Assembly: GCA_963820185.1 (NCBI GenBank)
Contig: CAWFYV010000004.1
Location: 310,001 to 374,000 of the forward strand
Direction: 5' to 3'
DNA: 64,000 bases
From: Aquilonibacter sp963820185
GTDB taxonomy: Bacteria > Vulcanimicrobiota > Vulcanimicrobiia > Vulcanimicrobiales > Vulcanimicrobiaceae
A program made the translations under genes and the position numbers. The stretch's first letter is position 1; each line of letters begins with the position of its first letter. Positions 1 to 9,669 of the stretch are shown here, in pieces. A model generated the notes under the pieces. That model saw nothing but the letters and a program-made list of their open reading frames with translations. It was not told the DNA's origin and did no database searches.

Positions 1-776
1 GCGAACACGGCATGGCCGCCGCGACCAACGGGATCGCGCTGCACGGTGGACTGATGCCGTTCTGCGCAACCTTCTTCAACTTCGTCGACTACCTCAAGCC
101 GTCACTGCGTCTCGCGGCGCTGACGAAGCTGCACGCGATCTTCGTCTTCACGCACGACTCGGTCTTCCTCGGCGAAGACGGCCCGACGCACCAGCCGATC
201 GAGCAGCTTGCGATGTTGCGAGCGACGCCCAACGTACGCGTGATCCGTCCGGCCGACTCGCTTGAAACGTGCGAAGCGTGGAAGCTCGCGATCGATCCGC
301 ACAGCGGTTGCCCGTACGTGCTCGTGCTCACGCGTCAAAAGTTGCCATTCCTCGGCGCGCGCGACGCACACGTCGGGCGCGGCGCCTACGTCCTCGCCGA
401 TGCAGCAAGCGGCACACCCGATCTCATCTTGATCGCAACCGGGTCCGAAGTCGCGCTGGCCGTTGCCGCCAAGAAGATTCTCGACGAGAAGGGCCTGCAA
501 ACGCGTGTCGTTTCCATGCCGTGTTGGGAACTCTTCGAAGCGCAACCGCAGTCCTATCGCGACGAAATCCTCCCGCCCAGCGTTACCGCACGCATGTCGA
601 TCGAAGCCGCAGCCACGCTTGGCTGGGCACGCTGGGTCGGCGATCGCGGCATTACGTACGGCATCGATCGATTCGGCGAATCGGCACCGATGGCGGATAT
701 CGCCAAGAGCCTCGGCTTCACACCCGAACGTGTGGCGCAGACCGCGCTCGATGCGTTCGCACTTGCAAAACGCTAA
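1..776 (+). CDS. tkt: Transketolase, C-terminal part (gene begins before the window)
   Basis: The reading frame is open from base 3, so the gene enters from the left edge and only about the last 257 residues are present. Transketolase moves two-carbon units between sugar phosphates with thiamine diphosphate in the non-oxidative pentose phosphate pathway. The segment matches the pyrimidine-binding and C-terminal domains: EHGMAAATNGIALHGG near the edge, then FGESAPMADIAKSLGFT near the end. It stops with TAA 30 bases before the transaldolase fusion gene and opens a pentose-phosphate operon. The N-terminal ThDP-binding half cannot be judged here. Confidence 0.95.
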   Translation, partial: EHGMAAATNGIALHGGLMPFCATFFNFVDYLKPSLRLAALTKLHAIFVFTHDSVFLGEDGPTHQPIEQLAMLRATPNVRVIRPADSLETCEAWKLAIDPHSGCPYVLVLTRQKLPFLGARDAHVGRGAYVLADAASGTPDLILIATGSEVALAVAAKKILDEKGLQTRVVSMPCWELFEAQPQSYRDEILPPSVTARMSIEAAATLGWARWVGDRGITYGIDRFGESAPMADIAKSLGFTPERVAQTALDAFALAKR

Positions 777-806
777 TGTCGTCCTTACTTTCTTGAGGAG
801 CATCTC

Positions 807-3659
807 GTGAGCAACCAACTGCAACAACTGCTCGAAGCCGGTCAAAGTGTGTGGCTCGATAATCTGCGGCGCAGCATGTTCGCCTCGGGCGAACTGCGGC
901 GCCTGATCGATCAAGGCCTACGCGGTATGACGAGCAACCCCACGATCTTCGAGAAGGCGATCGGCACGGGCGACGACTATGACGAACAGATCGGCAAGCT
1001 GATCGGTACCGAGACCAGTCCCGATGCGATCTTCTGGGACCTCGCGGTGCAAGACATCCAGCATGCTTGCGATGCGTTCCGCGTCGTGTACGATTCAAGC
1101 GGCGGCAACGACGGCTTCGTAAGCCTCGAGGTCTCGCCGCTCCTGGCGCACGACACCGAGAGCACGATTGCCAACGCCAAGGCGCTCTGGCAACGCGTGA
1201 ACCGCCCGAACCTCATGGTAAAGATTCCCGGAACGAACGAAGGCGTTGCGGCGATCGAAGAGTGCATCTACTCCGGGCTCAACATCAACGTGACGCTGAT
1301 CTTTTCGATCGAGATGTACGAGAAGACGGCGACCGCGTATATCGACGGCCTCAAGCGCCGCTTGCTGGAAGGCAAGCCGATCGAGCGGATTCGTTCGGTC
1401 AACTCGGTTTTTGTGAGCCGCATCGATTCTGCGATCGATCGCTTGTTGCAGGCCAAGATCGCCAAAGGCGAGACGAAGCTCGAGTCGCTGCTTGGTAAAA
1501 CCGGTGTCGCAAACCTCAAGCTCACCTATCAGAAGTTCAAGGAGCTTTTTGAGGGCGAAGCATTCGCAAGCGTGCTGAAAGCGGGCGGCGCGGTGCAACG
1601 GCCGTTATGGGCCAGTACCTCAACCAAGAATCCCAACTATCCGGATCTGATGTACGTCGAGACCGTCGTCGGCAAAAACACCGTGAACACGATGCCGCCG
1701 GCTACGCTCGATGGGCTGCTCGATCACGGCACGGTCGTGCCCGACACGGTCGAGACGGGACTCGATGAGGCACGCGCCACGCTGCGCGGATTGCAGGACG
1801 CGCAAATCTCGCTCTTCGATGTGACCTATGACCTGCAAGTCGAAGGTGTCTCGCTCTTCTCCGATTCGTTCGCGGCGCTGATGGGCGCGATCGTCTACAA
1901 GCAGAAGCAGCTTGCCGACAAGAGCGAACGCGTCGCGATTTCGCGCGCGCCGGGCGACACGCTCGAGAAGCTCGCCAAAGCCGATTTCCTCAAGAAACTG
2001 TGGGCGAAAGATCCGTCGCCGTGGACGAGCGACCCGGCGGCTGCCGACATCATCAAACACGCACTGGGCTGGCTCGATATCCCGCAACACCTCATGGAAC
2101 ACGTCCCAGATATGCTCGCGTTCGCGAAGGAGATTCGCGCCGAGTTCGACTACGTGGTTGTGCTCGGCATGGGCGGCAGTTCGCTCGCACCCGATATTCT
2201 CGCCGACACGTTCGGGCAAGTCGGCGGTGGTCCGATGAACGACGTCGATTGGCCGGAATTACACGTGCTCGATTCGACCGATCCGACCCAGATCGCCGAA
2301 CTCGACGAAAAGATCGCGATCGATCGCACGCTCTTCATCGTTTCGAGCAAGAGCGGCACGACGACCGAGCCAAATGCCTTTTTCGCCTACTATTACGAGA
2401 AAGTGGCGAAATCGGTCGGAACCGTGCACGCCGGACGACAGTTCATTGCAATCACCGATCCAGGCACGCTGATGGTCGACGTCGCCAAAGGGCATAACTT
2501 CCGCCGCATCTTTGAAAACGATCCGAACATCGGCGGCCGCTATTCAGCGCTCTCGTACTTCGGCATGGTGCCGGCGGCGCTCGCCGGGTATGACGTTCGC
2601 ATGCTGCTCGATCGCGCGCTCGGTGCAGTGCACGCCAACGATAAGACCGTTGACCCTCGCGTTGCGACCGGCGTTCGCTTCGGTGCGGCGATCGGCGGGC
2701 TCGCCGTCGAGGAACGGCGCGACAAACTCACGATCGTCACGCATCCCGACATTGCGTCGTTCGGCGCCTGGTGTGAACAGCTCATCGCCGAATCGACCGG
2801 CAAAGCGGGCAAGGGCATCATCCCGATCGAGGGGGAGGCACTGGGAAGCCCCAGCGACTACGCTGACGATCGCGTCTTCGTCTATGTCGGCGCAAACTTG
2901 CCCGACCCGACGCGCGGCGTTGCCGAGAAACTGCAGGCACTGGAGGATGCAGGCCACCCGGTAATCCGTCTGGCGATGAACGACGAGTACGATCTCGGAG
3001 AGCAGTTCTATCTCTGGGAGATCGCAACGGCCGCGGCCGGAAGCGTGCTCGGCATCAACGCCTTCGATCAGCCCAACGTGCAAGAGTCCAAAGACAACAC
3101 GAAGGCGTTGCTCGCGCAGTACGAGGCGACGGGCTCGATCCCGGAACCGAAGCCCGACGTCGAAGGCACGGCGTTCGACATCATCTATCTTTCCGGCAGC
3201 AAGGCCGTGGCCGGTGCGCGCGATGCGACCAAGGCGCTCGGGGCGGTCTTCAAGCAGCTCGCGCCGGGCGACTACGTAGCGATCTGCGCATACATCGCGC
3301 GCAATCCGGCACACATCGCGACCCTCGACGAGTTGCGCTTAAAGATTCGCGACGCCAACGACGTTGCGACGACGGTCGGATTTGGTCCGCGTTTTCTGCA
3401 TTCGACGGGGCAGCTCCACAAAGGCGGTCCCAACTCGGCGGTAATGCTGCAAATCGTCGGCGATGAGCCCACCGACCCGCCGATTCCCGGCATGAACGTC
3501 GGGTTCCGTACGCTGCTCGCCGCACAAGCACTCGGCGATTGGCAATCCCTCGATAGCCGCAAGCGTCGCGGCTTGCGTGTCCACCTCAAAGGCGACATCG
3601 ATTCCGCACTGCGCGCACTGATCGCTGCCGTCGACGACGCACTCTCTGCTCGAGCTTGA
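807..3659 (+). CDS. Bifunctional transaldolase / glucose-6-phosphate isomerase
   Basis: This is a 950-residue fusion. Residues 1 to about 370 are a transaldolase of the Tal type; the Schiff-base lysine is K139 in MVKIPGTNEG. Residues from about 400 on are a phosphoglucose isomerase, with VLGMGGSSLAPDI near 451 and SKSGTTTEPNAF near 513, the sugar-phosphate-binding SIS motifs. It links the non-oxidative pentose phosphate branch with fructose-6-P/glucose-6-P exchange. The start is GTG, chosen because GAGGAG sits six bases upstream. The next gene, gnd, begins 13 bases after the stop. Fusions of this kind are known in several bacterial groups and keep flux in a cycle feeding NADPH production. Confidence 0.95.
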   Translation: MSNQLQQLLEAGQSVWLDNLRRSMFASGELRRLIDQGLRGMTSNPTIFEKAIGTGDDYDEQIGKLIGTETSPDAIFWDLAVQDIQHACDAFRVVYDSSGGNDGFVSLEVSPLLAHDTESTIANAKALWQRVNRPNLMVKIPGTNEGVAAIEECIYSGLNINVTLIFSIEMYEKTATAYIDGLKRRLLEGKPIERIRSVNSVFVSRIDSAIDRLLQAKIAKGETKLESLLGKTGVANLKLTYQKFKELFEGEAFASVLKAGGAVQRPLWASTSTKNPNYPDLMYVETVVGKNTVNTMPPATLDGLLDHGTVVPDTVETGLDEARATLRGLQDAQISLFDVTYDLQVEGVSLFSDSFAALMGAIVYKQKQLADKSERVAISRAPGDTLEKLAKADFLKKLWAKDPSPWTSDPAAADIIKHALGWLDIPQHLMEHVPDMLAFAKEIRAEFDYVVVLGMGGSSLAPDILADTFGQVGGGPMNDVDWPELHVLDSTDPTQIAELDEKIAIDRTLFIVSSKSGTTTEPNAFFAYYYEKVAKSVGTVHAGRQFIAITDPGTLMVDVAKGHNFRRIFENDPNIGGRYSALSYFGMVPAALAGYDVRMLLDRALGAVHANDKTVDPRVATGVRFGAAIGGLAVEERRDKLTIVTHPDIASFGAWCEQLIAESTGKAGKGIIPIEGEALGSPSDYADDRVFVYVGANLPDPTRGVAEKLQALEDAGHPVIRLAMNDEYDLGEQFYLWEIATAAAGSVLGINAFDQPNVQESKDNTKALLAQYEATGSIPEPKPDVEGTAFDIIYLSGSKAVAGARDATKALGAVFKQLAPGDYVAICAYIARNPAHIATLDELRLKIRDANDVATTVGFGPRFLHSTGQLHKGGPNSAVMLQIVGDEPTDPPIPGMNVGFRTLLAAQALGDWQSLDSRKRRGLRVHLKGDIDSALRALIAAVDDALSARA

Positions 3660-3672
3660 TTAGGAGTAACGC

Positions 3673-4581
3673 ATGCAACTAGGGATGGTTGGTCTGGGCA
3701 AGATGGGTGCCAATATGACGACGCGTCTGGTCCAAGGCGGGCATGATGTTGTCGTGTACGATCGCAGCGCCGACGCGGTTACGCAAGCCGCGGCCGGCGG
3801 CGCAACAGCATCGAATGGTTTGCGCGATCTTTGTGGTAAGCTCGGCGGCTCGCCGAAGATCGTGTGGATAATGGTTCCTTCCGGAAAACCGACCGACGAC
3901 ACGATCGATGAACTCTGCGGCATCCTCGGCAGCGGCGACATCATCATCGACGGTGGCAACACGAATTGGAAAGACGGCCTTGCTGCCTACGAACGCTGTA
4001 AGACGAAAGGTGTCTATCTCGTCGACGCGGGGACGAGCGGCGGCGTCTGGGGACTCAAAGAAGGTTATTGCTTGATGGTCGGTGGTGACGACGTTGCCGT
4101 GAAAAAGTGCGAACCGATCTTTCTCACGCTTGCGCCGCCGCAGGGCTACGCGCACGTTGGGAAAGCCGGTGCTGGGCACTTCTCCAAAATGGTGCATAAC
4201 GGCGTTGAATACGGCTTGATGCAAGCCTACGGCGAAGGCTTCGAGATCCTCGAAAAGTCCCAGTTCAGCTTCGACCTCGAACAGGTTGCAGAGTTGTGGT
4301 GTCACGGCAGCGTCGTGCGCTCGTGGCTGCTCGAGCTCTTGGTGCTCGCGTTCAAGGATGATCCGGGCCTGGCGAACATTCGCGGCTACGTCGAGGACAC
4401 CGGCGAAGGACGTTGGACCGTGCAGGCCGCGATCGACGAAGACGTGCCGGCGCCGGTCATCACGCTCGCGCTGATGGCACGCTTCTATTCGCGTCAGGAC
4501 GAATCGTTTAGCGCGAAGGTGCTCGCTGCGTTGCGCAATCAATTCGGCGGTCACGCGGTAAAGACGGAGACGCATGCTTGA
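3673..4581 (+). CDS. gnd: 6-phosphogluconate dehydrogenase (decarboxylating), short form
   Basis: It oxidises and decarboxylates 6-phosphogluconate to ribulose-5-phosphate and reduces NAD(P)+. The N-terminal Rossmann motif is GLGKMG at residues 7-12. Substrate and catalytic signatures follow: GTSGGVWGLKEG, then HFSKMVHNGVEYG with the catalytic lysine at K172 and asparagine at N176. At 302 residues it belongs to the short (YqeC/GndA-like) class rather than the 470-residue E. coli type. It follows tal-pgi after 13 bases, preceded by AGGAG, and overlaps the zwf start by eight bases, so translation is probably coupled. Confidence 0.95.
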   Translation: MQLGMVGLGKMGANMTTRLVQGGHDVVVYDRSADAVTQAAAGGATASNGLRDLCGKLGGSPKIVWIMVPSGKPTDDTIDELCGILGSGDIIIDGGNTNWKDGLAAYERCKTKGVYLVDAGTSGGVWGLKEGYCLMVGGDDVAVKKCEPIFLTLAPPQGYAHVGKAGAGHFSKMVHNGVEYGLMQAYGEGFEILEKSQFSFDLEQVAELWCHGSVVRSWLLELLVLAFKDDPGLANIRGYVEDTGEGRWTVQAAIDEDVPAPVITLALMARFYSRQDESFSAKVLAALRNQFGGHAVKTETHA

Positions 4582-6124
4582 AGGGCTAGCGACGGCCTCG
4601 GCCGACGGTCAGTCCGAAAACCCGCTGCGTGCGGGTTTGCACACGGAGCGGATCGCCGATCCGTGCTCGATCGTTTTTTTCGGTGCGAGCGGCGATCTCT
4701 TCAAGCGCATGCTTCTTCCGGCGGTGTACTCGTTGCGGGTGCACGGCGTCTTGCCCAACGACTTCGGCATCATCGGGGTCTCGCGCACCGAATATACCGA
4801 TGACGAGTTTCGCGCATACTGTAAGGAGCAGCTCGACCTTTTCGCGCCGGCGGATCAAAAGCCGCAGGGTGCGATTTGGGAAGACTTTGCAAAACGCCTG
4901 AGCTATGTCTGTGCCGAATTCGACGACCACAAGTGCTATGGGCTGCTTTCCAAGCGCCTGAGCGAAAACGACGAGCACCTCGGAACGAAGGGGAATCGGC
5001 TCTTCTATCTCTCTACGCCGCCGTCGGTCTTCCCGACGATCATAGAATTCATCAAAGAGGCCGACCTCAATCAGCAACACGACGGATGGGCGCGCATCAT
5101 CGTCGAGAAGCCCTTCGGCACCGATTTGGTCTCGGCGCGCGCCCTGCAGTCGGCGGTCGATCAAGTCTTTCCCGAAAGCAAGGTTTACCGCATCGATCAC
5201 TACCTTGGCAAAGAGCCGGTGCAGGATATTATGGCGCTGCGCTTTGCCAATACGATCTTCGAGCCGGTATGGAATCGCAACTACGTGGATTCGGTTCAAA
5301 TCACCGCCGCCGAGCAGCTTGGCGTGGAGATGCGAGGCGGCTATTACGATAACGCGGGCGCGTTGCGCGACATGATCCAGAATCACGTGATGAACCTGCT
5401 CGCGCTCGTCGCGATGGAGCCGCCCTCGAGTTCCGATGCCGATGCGATTCGCAACGAGAAGTACAAGGTGCTCGAATCGATCACGCCGCCCGAGCACACC
5501 AAGGTGCCCGAGATGTCGGCACGCGGGCAGTACGGTCCGGGCGCGATCAACGGCAAACCCGTCGTCGGCTACCGGCAAGAGCCTGACGTCAATCCGAACT
5601 CAAATACCGAAACCTTCGCGTCGGTGCGTTTGGAAGTCGAGAACTGGCGCTGGGCCGGCGTCCCGTTCTACTTGCGTTCGGGCAAACGCCTGGCCAAGAA
5701 GAACTCCGAAATCGCGGTCACGTTCAAGCCGATTCCCCATCGCATTTACGGCGAGCGTACCGACACGATCGAGCCCGATGTGTTGGTCATGAAGATTCAG
5801 CCGGAAGAGGGCGTTGCGATGCGCTTCTCGGCCAAGGTGCCGGGCATGAAAGCACACATTCGTAGCGTCTTCATGGACTTCAACTATGGAACCGGCTTCG
5901 GTGTGCAGTCGCCGCCGGCGTACGAACGTCTTATCGGCGACGCGATGCGCGGCGACCAGACGCTCTTCACGCGCTGGGACGCGGTCGAGCGAGCCTGGGA
6001 GATCGTCATGCCGGTGCTCGAGGTATGGCAAAACACGAAAGACTTCACGTTTCCCAATTATGCATCGGGCTCGCAGGGACCGGAATCCGCGTTCAAGCTC
6101 TTTCCGGGTTGGCGCGACTTGTGA
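4574..6124 (+). CDS. zwf: Glucose-6-phosphate 1-dehydrogenase
   Basis: It catalyses the first oxidative pentose-phosphate step, glucose-6-phosphate to 6-phosphogluconolactone with NADP+ reduction. The nucleotide-binding motif FGASGDLFKRM lies near residue 35, and the active-site signature RIDHYLGKEPVQD begins at R206, including H209 and K214. Its 516 residues are normal for the family. The ATG start overlaps the end of gnd by eight bases, and its TGA overlaps the GTG of the downstream opcA-like gene. The neighbour OpcA is known in cyanobacteria and actinobacteria to activate this enzyme. Confidence 0.97.
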   Translation: MLEGLATASADGQSENPLRAGLHTERIADPCSIVFFGASGDLFKRMLLPAVYSLRVHGVLPNDFGIIGVSRTEYTDDEFRAYCKEQLDLFAPADQKPQGAIWEDFAKRLSYVCAEFDDHKCYGLLSKRLSENDEHLGTKGNRLFYLSTPPSVFPTIIEFIKEADLNQQHDGWARIIVEKPFGTDLVSARALQSAVDQVFPESKVYRIDHYLGKEPVQDIMALRFANTIFEPVWNRNYVDSVQITAAEQLGVEMRGGYYDNAGALRDMIQNHVMNLLALVAMEPPSSSDADAIRNEKYKVLESITPPEHTKVPEMSARGQYGPGAINGKPVVGYRQEPDVNPNSNTETFASVRLEVENWRWAGVPFYLRSGKRLAKKNSEIAVTFKPIPHRIYGERTDTIEPDVLVMKIQPEEGVAMRFSAKVPGMKAHIRSVFMDFNYGTGFGVQSPPAYERLIGDAMRGDQTLFTRWDAVERAWEIVMPVLEVWQNTKDFTFPNYASGSQGPESAFKLFPGWRDL

Positions 6125-7098
6125 GTCTCGACGTACATCCGGTCATCGACGCGCTCGCCAAAGCCCGGCAGGGCTCGGACTCGATGAAAACGTCGACCAT
6201 GACCTTCGCGATCTTCTTCGCCGAGGGCGAGGGCGCAGACTGGGTGCGTGGCCGTGCACGCGCACTCGCCGAAAAACATCCATCGCGCGTAATCGTCTTC
6301 GACGCGAGCAAGGAGGAGAACGACCGCACGATCGAGCCATCGAACAAACGCGGCGAATGGATCGAGATCGGCGTACGTGGCGCTACGCCGCAAGAACTCG
6401 AGGGCGCGCTCACGCTGCTCGAAGTCCGCGATGCGCCGGTCGTGCTGTTGTGGATCGCCGAGGCACTCTCGGCCGACCGGCGTTTCCTAACGCTGGCGCC
6501 GTACGCCGACACGACAATTTGCAGCACCTCGGTTGCGCGTACCGACGAGCGTCCGCTGCGCGATCTCGCGGCGTTTGTCCAAGCGCATCCCGAGATCTTG
6601 ATTCAGGATGTCGCATATCTACGGTTGGTCGCGTGGCAGGAGCTGGTCGCCGAGTTCTTCGATGAGCCGGATTGCCGCCAAGAGCTGCTCGCGCTACGCA
6701 GCGTCGAGGTCACGGCCGGATCGGACGCGGAGATGTACTATCTCCTCGGGTGGCTGGCGAGCCGCCTAGCTTGGACGCCGCTCGATGCGCAGACATTCCG
6801 CGCTCCCGGCGGCAACGTGCGCTACTCGATCGTTCGCGACGGGCCGCCCCGGCGTCTCACGAAGATTGTGCTCTCCTCAGAAAACGCATCGTTCAGCGCG
6901 AGCGTGCATCCCGAGGATCAAACGGCAATCTGCCTTGAAGTGACCGGCTCGACCGCCTGCCCGTCACGCTGCGCACCGATGCATACGGTCGATCTCGCGT
7001 CGCTGGTCGAGCGCGCGATTCTCGCTCGCACGCGCGATCCGGTATTCATCGAATCGCTCAACATGGCCAAACAAATTATCGAGAGGCACGTGGCATGA
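6121..7098 (+). CDS. opcA: OpcA-like glucose-6-phosphate dehydrogenase assembly protein
   Basis: This 325-residue protein resembles OpcA, the factor that assembles or redox-controls glucose-6-phosphate dehydrogenase in cyanobacteria and actinobacteria. The open frame extends further upstream inside zwf, but GTG at 6121 is the likely start because it gives the GTGA overlap with the zwf stop seen throughout this region. The N-terminal half carries the family feature of a short alpha/beta domain with MTFAIFF and RVIVFDASK strands. It overlaps pgl by four bases. The assignment rests on these motifs and on the zwf-opcA-pgl order, which is also typical of actinobacteria. Confidence 0.85.
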   Translation: MSLDVHPVIDALAKARQGSDSMKTSTMTFAIFFAEGEGADWVRGRARALAEKHPSRVIVFDASKEENDRTIEPSNKRGEWIEIGVRGATPQELEGALTLLEVRDAPVVLLWIAEALSADRRFLTLAPYADTTICSTSVARTDERPLRDLAAFVQAHPEILIQDVAYLRLVAWQELVAEFFDEPDCRQELLALRSVEVTAGSDAEMYYLLGWLASRLAWTPLDAQTFRAPGGNVRYSIVRDGPPRRLTKIVLSSENASFSASVHPEDQTAICLEVTGSTACPSRCAPMHTVDLASLVERAILARTRDPVFIESLNMAKQIIERHVA

Positions 7099-7823
7099 TC
7101 CGAAATACCGGCACGCTATTCATCTACGACACACCGTCGGACGTAGCCAAAGCCCTCGCCGATTTCTTCATCGAGCACGCCAAGACCGCGATCGAAGCTC
7201 GCGGAACCTTTTTCGTGATGCTTGCCGGCGGCAGTACACCCAAGGCCACCTATGCACTATTTACACAACCGCCCTATTGCGATGCGATCGACTGGGACGC
7301 GGTCGAGTTCTACTTCGGCGATGAGCGCTGCGTGCCGCCCGACGACGATCAGTCGAACTACAAAATGGCGCACGACACGTTCTTGGGCCCGATGCGCATT
7401 GCCGACGAGCAAGTGCACCGGATGCACGGCGAGGACGATCCGCAACAGGCCGCACTCGCCTACCGTCGTGAGCTCGCCGAGACGCTCGGCAACGAACCGT
7501 GGTTCGATCTCGTGATGCTCGGCATGGGGCCTGACGGTCACACCGCCTCGCTCTTCCCAGGTCAAGACCCGCTCACTGAAGACGAGGAGCGCGTGCGTGC
7601 GGTCTATGCGACATCGCACAATCAATGGCGACTCACACTGACGCCGTCGCTGCTCAACGCAACCCTCGCTGTCGCGTTCGCCGTCACCGGTGCCGACAAA
7701 GCAAAGACCCTCGCAGCGGTGCGCGAGGGTCCTCGAGATCCGATCAAATTTCCGGCGCAAATCATCAGCCCGCCGAACGAATCGACCTTCGTCTGGCTAG
7801 TCGACAAGGCGGCCGCGGGTTAG
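7095..7823 (+). CDS. pgl: 6-phosphogluconolactonase
   Basis: It hydrolyses 6-phosphogluconolactone to 6-phosphogluconate, between Zwf and Gnd. The 242-residue protein has the family motifs LAGGSTPKATY (near residue 44), FGDERCVPPDDDQSNY (near 75) and LGMGPDGHTASLFPG (near 141); the last contains the catalytic histidine region. It overlaps opcA by four bases and is the last gene of the pentose-phosphate operon. Its TAG stop overlaps, on the other strand, the TAA stop of the 41-residue ORF (shared TTAG at 7820-7823), so the two operons converge with no spacer. Confidence 0.96.
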   Translation: MIRNTGTLFIYDTPSDVAKALADFFIEHAKTAIEARGTFFVMLAGGSTPKATYALFTQPPYCDAIDWDAVEFYFGDERCVPPDDDQSNYKMAHDTFLGPMRIADEQVHRMHGEDDPQQAALAYRRELAETLGNEPWFDLVMLGMGPDGHTASLFPGQDPLTEDEERVRAVYATSHNQWRLTLTPSLLNATLAVAFAVTGADKAKTLAAVREGPRDPIKFPAQIISPPNESTFVWLVDKAAAG

Positions 7824-7945
7824 CGCGGGCGAGAATTGAGCTTATCGAGCTCTCGGCCATAGAGCACCGCCGTACGCTCCCAGAGTTTGCGCTCTGTGAG
7901 CGGCGAGAGGCGGCGCGTAACCTTGAGCGTGCGTCGCGTTGTCAT
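7820..7945 (-). CDS. Small basic protein, 41 residues, unknown function
   Basis: A short ORF follows tolC directly: its ATG (7945-7943) overlaps the tolC TGA in an ATGA tetranucleotide, the coupling used by the other genes of this operon. The predicted protein is MTTRRTLKVTRRLSPLTE followed by a charged helix ending in NSRPR; it is strongly basic and has no signal or membrane segment. It ends in the four-base TTAG shared with pgl. I do not recognise it. The evidence that it is real is position, coupling and a codon pattern like its neighbours; it could still be a chance ORF. Confidence 0.5.
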   Translation of the reverse strand: MTTRRTLKVTRRLSPLTERKLWERTAVLYGRELDKLNSRPR

Positions 7946-9660
7946 CGTTTGAGGGCTCCCGTACCTAGCGTAGTGAGCGAAACCCCGTTTTGGCTGAGGA
8001 TTGAACCGTCGACACGTTGGAGTTCGACGACGGCTTTGTTGAGGTCGGTTTGCGCCTGGAGTTCGAGACCTTGATTTTGGACGAACTCGATCTGGCGTTG
8101 GTTGACGAGGAACGTCGTGGACTCGCCGTTGCGGAACTTGCGTTCCTCGCTGGCAAGAACTTGCGCTGACGCTTCGCGCGCTTGCCGCGCCGCAAAGAGT
8201 CGGGCGAGTGCAGCCTCGTAGTTCTGGATCGCGTTGCGCACTTCGTACTGAATGCGTTGATCGGTGTTCAGTTGCTGAACTGCGGCGATGTGCTCTTGCT
8301 CGTCCGCGACACCGACGGCGCCCTTGGCGGTGTTGTTGCCGATCGGCAGCGAGACTTGTACGCCGGCCGAATACGTCGCGAATTTGCCGGAGTTCGCGAA
8401 GGCCTGGCCATAGGTACCCACCATGTACGGTGGCGGCGTTGCGTCGCCAAACACACCGCCGAGCGGCGGAAGCGCCTGCCCGGCAAAGCCGTTTCCGTTG
8501 TACGAAAGCTGCAGGTCGGCTTGCGGCAGTTTTTGATTTTTCGCGTAGGCGAGATTGACGTCGGCCTGCTTGCGCGCATCGAGCGCTTGACGCACTTCGG
8601 GCCGGTTTTGCAGCGCAGTTGACAGCACTGCACTCAGCGACGGCGCAGGCGGAAGCTCCGGCACCGACGAGGTCGGCACGAGATTTGCCCCCCAAATCGG
8701 ATCGCCGGGATCGGAGACGACCAGGCTCTTGAGCTGATTCTGCAGCGCTGAAACCGTCTGCAGTGCCGAGAAGACGTTTTGTTGATAGACGGCAACCTGC
8801 GTGGACGACTCAACCGCATCGATTGGCGCTGCCGCACCATGTTGGGCTTGGCGAACGTTACTCTGCTGTTGCAGAACGCTGGCGCGTAACGCGTCCTCTT
8901 GAATCGCAACGTTGCGCCACGCGGCGACCAGATCCCAGTACGCGTCTTCGACGCTTGCGATCGTCGTCGAAACCGAGGCCAAGGTCGATGCCTGCGTGGC
9001 ATCCGCGTTGACGACCGAAAGTTGGATCTGGCGCTTGTCGTCGTTCATCAAGAAGCCCTTGAGCAACGGCTGCGTGATCGAGACGTTGAACGAACCGTAG
9101 TAGTAGGGGTTGAACGAGTTGATGAAGGTGTTGTCGTTGACCTTGGTCTGCGAAACGTTGATGTTGTACTGGGTTCCGGTCTCGAGTTGCCCCTCGACGC
9201 CGGCTTGTTGCGTCTGATAGTTCTGGACGTACGGCTCGAAGTCGGTACCACCCGAGAAGAACGGGTTCAATGCCGGGTTCGTATCGTGCTTGACCGAAGG
9301 CTCGACAAAGAAGCGCACGTCGTTGGCGCCTTTTGCTTGCTGCACCTGATAGCTCGCGACGCGCGTGTTCGAAGCGTCGACCGCAAGATCGGGGTTCTTG
9401 AGCAGCGCCATGCCGATTGCGTTAGCGAGCGAGATGCCGACGAAGGGCTGCTGCGTGACGCCGACGATTTCCGCCGAGGTCGGACGGTTGTCGGGCGCCT
9501 TATAGCCAGGCGCAACCGTGGGCACGGGCGGCGTCACCGGTGTGGGCACCGGCGTTGGAATTACCGTGGTTCCTTGCAGCGCCGTCTGCGCCGACACCGC
9601 GAACGGCGTCGCCGCGATGATCGCGCTGAGAGCCAGAGTAGTAAGTGTGCGTGTCTTCAC
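7942..9660 (-). CDS. TolC-family outer membrane efflux protein
   Basis: A 572-residue outer-membrane channel subunit of a tripartite pump. A Sec signal peptide is visible (ATPFAVSAQ, cleavage after about residue 24), followed by a proline-rich linker (TPVPTPVTPPVPT) and two OEP repeats of long alternating helices, typical of TolC. The GTG start is preceded by AGGAG. It lies 9 bases after the EmrB-like gene and is the penultimate gene of the operon. With the adjacent EmrA-like and EmrB-like proteins it should form a complete Emr-type drug exporter across both membranes. The substrate is unknown. Confidence 0.9.
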   Translation of the reverse strand: MKTRTLTTLALSAIIAATPFAVSAQTALQGTTVIPTPVPTPVTPPVPTVAPGYKAPDNRPTSAEIVGVTQQPFVGISLANAIGMALLKNPDLAVDASNTRVASYQVQQAKGANDVRFFVEPSVKHDTNPALNPFFSGGTDFEPYVQNYQTQQAGVEGQLETGTQYNINVSQTKVNDNTFINSFNPYYYGSFNVSITQPLLKGFLMNDDKRQIQLSVVNADATQASTLASVSTTIASVEDAYWDLVAAWRNVAIQEDALRASVLQQQSNVRQAQHGAAAPIDAVESSTQVAVYQQNVFSALQTVSALQNQLKSLVVSDPGDPIWGANLVPTSSVPELPPAPSLSAVLSTALQNRPEVRQALDARKQADVNLAYAKNQKLPQADLQLSYNGNGFAGQALPPLGGVFGDATPPPYMVGTYGQAFANSGKFATYSAGVQVSLPIGNNTAKGAVGVADEQEHIAAVQQLNTDQRIQYEVRNAIQNYEAALARLFAARQAREASAQVLASEERKFRNGESTTFLVNQRQIEFVQNQGLELQAQTDLNKAVVELQRVDGSILSQNGVSLTTLGTGALKR

Positions 9661-9669
9661 AGAGCGCTC

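Noticed and set aside
7820..8695. 291-residue open frame opposite and within tolC
   Set aside because: Only its last 41 codons, after the ATG at 7945, lie outside tolC; the rest is a shadow frame rich in Arg/Ala/Ser.
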